Assembly: GCA_963693315.1 (NCBI GenBank)
Contig: OY856186.1
Coordinates: 284,476,492 to 284,540,491 of the forward strand
Direction of reading: 5' to 3'
Length of the DNA: 64,000 nucleotides
DNA from: Diogma glabrata
Taxonomy: Eukaryota; Arthropoda; Insecta; Diptera; Cylindrotomidae
The position numbers and the translations under genes are program-made. Below are positions 58,727-64,000 of this stretch, piece by piece (positions within the stretch are counted from its first letter, which is position 1; each line of letters starts with the position of its first letter). The notes under the pieces are model-generated. The model was not told where the DNA came from and ran no database searches. It saw nothing but the letters and a program-made list of their open reading frames with translations.

Positions 58727-60528
58727 AAAAAATATGAAGAAGCTGAAATCTCACAGCTCTGAGATATCAAGACTTCGGTTTTGGTTAAGGATTCTGATAT
58801 AGTTTTCGGCATAAAATTTTTATGAGGACATTGTTCTTAGTTATCGGCAACGATGCATATCAAACATAAAACTCTTTGTTAAACACAAGTATTTTTTTAT
58901 CTCTGTTTAGAAATTTATTACAGAACAAACACGAAATATCATTACGTTGCCGCAAAATTGTAACAGATCATAACTTAATATAACTTAATGAAAAGATGAT
59001 ACACCCAACAAACTGCTCAAAAACCTCTCCATTTAGCGTTTCAAGAAAATATTACAAAATCAAAAATTCATATTTCTTTCAAAATTCCAAAAATATTATA
59101 AAAATTACAATAAAATCAAAAACCTAAACTTTTTTTAAACTTCTAAAAACATTCCAAAAATTATTACAAAATGAAACTTTTTTAAAAATTCTAAAAATAT
59201 TGCAAAAATTATAACAAAATCAAAAATTGAATCTCTTTTTAATATTCTTAAAATATTGCAAAAATTATAACAAAATCAAAAACACAATTTTTTTTCAATA
59301 TTCCAAAAATTATAATAAAATCAAAAATTTAAATTTTTTCAAAATTTTAAAAATATGGCAAAAATTCACAATTCAAACAAACTTTTTTCAAAATTCTAAA
59401 AATATTTCAAAAATTAATTAACAAAATCATAAGAACAAACTTTTTTCAAAATTCCAAAAATTATAATAAAATCAAACATTTAAACTTTTTCAAAATTCTA
59501 AAAATATTCCGAAAATTCTTAAAAAATCAAAAATTGAAACTTTTTAAAAGCCTAAAATTATTGCAAAATTTCTTAACTCACAAATTCAAACTTTTTCCGA
59601 AATTCTAAAAATATTGCAAAAATTATAACAAAAACAAAAATACAAACTTATTTTAAAATTCCAAAAATATTTCAAAAATTATAACAAAATCAAATTTTCA
59701 AAACTCAAAAAATATTACAAAATCAAAAATTGAAACTTTTTCCAAATCGAAAATTCGAAATTCAAAAAACTTTTTCCAAAATTCTAAAAATATCGCAAAA
59801 GTTATAACAAAATCATAAATACGAACTTTCTTCAAAATTCCAAAAATTATAATAAAATCAAAAATTTAAACTTTTTCAAAACTCTAAAAATATTCCGAAA
59901 ATTCTTACAAAATCAAAAATACAATCTTTTTTCAAAATTCCAAAAATGTTTCAAAAATTAAAAGAAAATCAAAAATTTCTTGTTCGATAACATTTCATGT
60001 CAAACAAATTATTAATTTCATTTTTTTCAAACAAATGAGTAAAATGAAAATTATTGACACACTTGACACACATTGACACACTTGACAACATTTTTTTGAC
60101 AAACTAATAGTGTAATAATCTAGTTTTTTGTCTCACATACCAATCCCGACCATGAAGATTTCTCAAAATTTAATGTTCCTACTCGTAATCACTTAAAATG
60201 AACGTTTTTTAAGAAAAAAAATATGCAAATTTCCTTGTTTTGACACACTTGACGATTTTTTTGACACACTTCCGGTACAGCTATCTAACACTCTCTTACC
60301 ATTGAGTATACCTATTTTTTGAAACTCAAATTTTAGAAATCCACTCAGCCGTTTTCTAGATTTCGTCGGTTGTGACGGCTGGCCGGCAGACAGACATACA
60401 TTTTTTGTTTTTTGCTTTTTTAGAATCAGTAGGTCCTGAAACGTCGAGAAATGCCAAAAAAGTGAGTGTAGGAATTTAACTTTTGACTCGAGAATTCAAT
60501 ACTTAGGTTTTTTCAAAACCGAAGCAAT
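58727..60528. mobile_element. family R repeat, copy C (1.8 kb)
   Basis: The left end (58,727-59,060) is collinear with 46,797-47,110. The right end (60,040-60,528) has TGACACACTTCCGGTACAG, CAGACAGACATACAT and a terminal hairpin GGTTTTTTCAAAACC. The interior is only AT minisatellite (about 59,050-59,980) built from words such as AAAATTCTAAAAATATTGCA and ATTATAACAAAATC. No satellite and no ribozyme. Confidence 0.65.
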
Positions 60529-60771
60529 TGCATGATTTTATTAATTTTATTCAAATAATGTTTGAAAATTTCAATTTTCCGAAAAGTTCCATTAAGTAAA
60601 AGTAAGTCATCAACATACCTTGAATATGAAATATCCAAATTTGGATATTTATTAGAATTAGAAAGTGCAAATTAGGTCTAGTTTTTGCAAATAAAAATAC
60701 ATACTCTAATGTTTCATAGAATAACTAAAACTGGAAATAAATTTTCATTCCAAATAAAACAAGTTTTCCCA
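60529..60771. other. spacer
   Basis: AT-rich sequence between two family R copies; nothing recognised. Confidence 0.5.
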
Positions 60772-63393
60772 ATTACTTCGGTCTGAAAGACCTAAGTATT
60801 ACATTCATGAGCGAAAAGTGAAATTCTTACCCCCACTTTTTTTGGCATTTCTCGACGTTTTAGACCTACTGATTCTAAACAAGCAAAAAAAAAATGTATG
60901 TCCGACCCAATTTTTTGGAAAAAAATTAAATTAATAATTTGTATGACATGAAATTTTATTATTACTATAGAAAATTATGGCATTATAAGTTTGTCAAAAA
61001 AATAATGTCAAGTGTGTCAAAAAATGATTTCATTTATTTTTTTGCCAATTTTTTGGAAAAAATGTAGTCGTTTTTATGACGTAAATGTAATTGAAAATGA
61101 AATTGGACATGGAAATTTTTGAATTTGTACGCGTTTTTGAAATATTTTTGGAATTTTAAAAAAGTTTGTATATTTGATTTTGTAATAATTTTTGCAATAT
61201 TTTTAGATACATCGCTGCCCAAAACTAAAAACCATGTCCTCTTAAAAGTTTTTTGCCGAAAACTATATCAAAATCCTTAACCCAGACCGAAGTCTTGATA
61301 TCTCAGAGCTGAGAAATTTCAGCCCCTCCATATTTTTGAAAAAAGTTTCAATTTTTAATTTTGTTATAATTTTTGCAATAGTTCAAGAATTTTTGAAAAA
61401 TTTTAATCTTTGATTTTGTAATTATTTTTGCAATAGTTTTAGAATTTTGGAAAAAGTTTTAATTTTTTGATTTTCTTAGAATTTTGAAAAATAAATAGAA
61501 TTTATATATATTTTTAGAATTTTGGAAAATGTTTCAATTTTTTATTTTGTAAGAATTTTCGGAATATTTTCAGAGTTTTGAAAAATTTAAAATTTTTGAT
61601 TTTATTATAATTTTTGGAATTTCTAAGATCCAATAATGTTCCAAAAATTCTTAAAATTCAAACCTTTTCCAAAATTCTAAAAATATTGCAAAAATTATAA
61701 CAATATCAAAAATTAAAACTTTTTTCAGAATTTCAAAAATTTTAATAAAATTAAAAATTTTAAATTTTCAAAATTCTAAAAATATTCCAAAAATTCTTAC
61801 GAAATCATAAATTAAAACTTTTTTCAAAATTTTAAAAATACATAAATTCTATTTTTTTTCTAAATTCTAAAATAAAGCAAAAATTAAAACATTTTCCAAA
61901 ATTCTAAAAATATTGCAAAAACTATTGCAAAAATTGTAACTTTTTTCAAAATTCCAAAAATTATAATAAAATGAAAAATTTAAAATTTTTTAAAATTCTA
62001 AAAATGTTCCAAAAATTCTTACAAAATCAAAAATTGATACTTTTTTCAAAATTCTAAAATTATATATAAAAGAATTCTATTTTTTTCAAAATTCTAAAAA
62101 TATTGCAAAAATTATAACAATATCAAAAACTGTAACTTTTTCAAAACTCAAAAAATTATAATAAAATCAAAAATTTAAAATTTTTCCAAAATTCAAAATA
62201 TATTCCAAAAACTCTTACAAAATCAAAAATTGAAACTTTTTTCAGAATAATATTTTTTTTCCAAAATTCTAAAAATATTTTAAAAATTTTAACAAAATCA
62301 AAAATTAAAATTCTTCCAAAATTCTAAAAATATTGCTAAAAATATTGCAAAAATTACAATACAAACTTTTTTCCAAATACCAAAAATATTTCAAAAACTA
62401 TAACAAATTCAAAAATTTCCTGTCCAATCTCATTTTCAATTACATTTACGTCATAAAAACAGCTACATAGTTTTTTCCAAAAAACTGGCTAAAAAACTAA
62501 ATGAAATCATTTTTTGACACACTTGACATTAATTTTTTGACAAACTTATAATGCCATAATTCTCTATAATAATAATAAAATTTCATGTCATACAAAGTAT
62601 TAGTTTTGTTTTTCCAAAAAATTAGGAAAAAAATAAATAAAAATCTTTCTTTTGACAACTTTTTTTTGACAAAATTATAATGCCATAATTCTCAATAATA
62701 ATAATAAAATAAAATTTCATGTCATAAATAATTAATTTTATTTTTTTCCGAAAAATTGGGTAAAAAAATAAATAAGAATCTTTCTTTTGACACACTTGAC
62801 AACACTTTTTTGGCAAAATTATAATGCCATAATTCTCAATAATACTAATAAAATTTCATGTCATATAAATAATTAATTTTATTTTTTTTTTCCAAAAAAT
62901 TGGGTAAAAAAATAAATAAAAATCTTTCTTTTGGCACACTTGACAACATTTTTTTGACAAACTTATAATGCAATAATCTAGTTTTTGATCTCACATATCA
63001 ATCTCTACCATCAAGATTTCTCAAAATTCAATGTTCCTACTCGTAATCACTTAAAATGAACGTTTTTTAAGCCAAAAATATGAAAATTTGCTGTTTTTGA
63101 CACACTTAATGATTTTTTTGACACACTTCCGGTACAGTTATCAACACAGCGTCCTTTTGAACCTGTCTCTTGAGTATACCTGTTTTTAGAAAAAAAATTT
63201 TTGAAAACCCTCCAGCGGTTTTCCCTGCAGCGTAGGTAATGACGGCCGGCCGGCAGACAAACATACATTTTTTTTTGCTTTTTTAGAATCAGTAGGTCCT
63301 AAAACGTCGAGAAATGCCAAAAAAAGTTGGGGTAAGAATTTCACTTTTGGCTCATGAATGTAATACTTAGGTCTTTCAGACGAAGTAATTCTG
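60772..63393. mobile_element. family R repeat, copy D (2.6 kb, palindromic)
   Basis: Both ends are the same family R end, in inverted orientation: TTCGGTCTGAAAGACCTAAG at 60,779 and CTTAGGTCTTTCAGACGAAG at 63,367. Inversion extends inward (60,905-61,110 against 62,400-62,640, with GAAATTGGACATGGAAATTT-like sequence). The other family R end appears internally at 61,200-61,340. AT minisatellite fills 61,340-62,400, and a ~140-bp direct repeat with AATGCCATAATTCTC and TTTCATGTCATA is iterated three times at 62,545-62,950. Confidence 0.65.
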
Positions 63394-64000
63394 AAATTTT
63401 AATTTGCAATGCTACAATAATTGGAAGATACAAAAAAACACAGCTATTTCACAGTTTTAAGTTTTCACTTCTTTCGGCAGTTTTTTAAGACTGCCCTTTT
63501 TTTTATTGATATTAATATTCCTATAGATTGCTCTATTTTTATCAACTCGTATAACCTGGTATCGACTCCTAAATAAGCCAAAATCCGTTTATCTGAAACT
63601 ATCAACACCCACAGACATTCTGTAGTCTAATCCATCGTATAAAATTAATCGCATGAAACATTGATTATTAAAATTAATTTAAATCAGGGACATTTGTTAT
63701 CAGAGTATAACCTTGTTTTAAAGACATAAACTAAGGGGTGCCTTGTAATTGTGTATTCGTATCAGAGATAAATCTAATATTAAACATAATCACCCTGCGT
63801 GCTATTTTGGTCACACAAAATCCAATCCATTGAGAACTGCCATTTTGATTGATAAATAAAAGTAAATTTTGCTTTTTGTTAAGATTGCCACACCTGCTAA
63901 AACCATGATTTTAGAGAAATAAATATTTGCAATAAAAATTCCTGCTGATCACATTTCAAAATAAACTTGACCTTGGGCTCATCTTTTAAATAATAATAAA
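63394..64000. other. intergenic, nothing recognised
   Basis: A short hairpin GGCAGTTTTTTAAGACTGCC lies at about 63,476-63,496. No gene signal up to the end of the window. Confidence 0.5.

Noticed and set aside
60772..63393. Family R as Helitrons
   Set aside because: A terminal hairpin is present, but neither a 5' TC nor a 3' CTRR terminus with an AT insertion site could be shown.

Overview
The window is eukaryotic, very AT-rich, and looks like insect DNA, most likely a fly (Diptera). The main reasons are two CYP3-clan P450 genes with short introns and a CYP28-like sequence, a mariner transposase, gypsy- and BEL/Pao-type retroelement relics, many foldback elements/MITEs, and long (TA)n arrays. 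No rRNA gene, canonical tRNA gene, CRISPR array or bacterial-style operon is present. The species cannot be named from sequence alone.

Only three genes look alive. Two are paralogous nine-exon microsomal P450s on the + strand (21,366-23,816 and 43,077-45,929), with the same intron phases and almost identical exon lengths. The third is the 1,000-codon ORF of a non-LTR retrotransposon (25,256-28,258), which is bounded by perfect 12-bp target-site duplications and is probably a recent insertion. A third P450 survives as a stump: its last two exons at 38,665-39,118, with its downstream flank split off at 41,876-42,060 by later insertions. The locus was therefore a tandem P450 cluster that has been spread apart by transposons.

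Layout. 1-3,280: unremarkable AT-rich DNA with one SINE. 3,280-14,110: a composite of inverted repeats dominated by a near-perfect 7.4-kb palindrome (6,115-13,559), which carries broken copies of a transposon-associated gene with a PIN/XPG-like end and a 1.5-kb TIR element. 14,535-16,733: a non-LTR 3' end, T-rich inverted and tandem repeats, and a 144-bp satellite in which nearly every unit has two ATGGCGGC sites. 17,050-20,750: MITE-type elements and an unrecognised broken reading frame. 21,366-23,816: P450 gene A. 24,236-33,655: two foldback elements beside (TA)n arrays, one split by the intact non-LTR element, the other holding pogo-like, mariner and other relics. 33,868-36,428: a 2.6-kb repeat (family R) containing a 455-bp tandem satellite. 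36,815-37,472: a 650-bp (TA)n array. 38,665-42,060: P450 stump plus gypsy relic and SINE. 43,077-45,929: P450 gene B. 46,797-63,393: three more family R copies, a non-autonomous LTR element with matching LTRs (51,890-54,586), a BEL/Pao relic and more truncated non-LTR 3' ends.

The most interesting signal is in the 455-bp satellite. Every unit, and one diverged copy 12 kb away, has the complete core of a hammerhead self-cleaving ribozyme on the + strand: CTGATGA, then a helix, then GAAA, then a 6-bp helix that pairs back exactly to the bases before a UC cleavage dinucleotide. The closing helix (stem I) is only a self-complementary octamer, GGCTAGCC, an arrangement that suggests pairing between two ribozyme copies. 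A transcript of the array would be expected to cut itself into 455-nt monomers.
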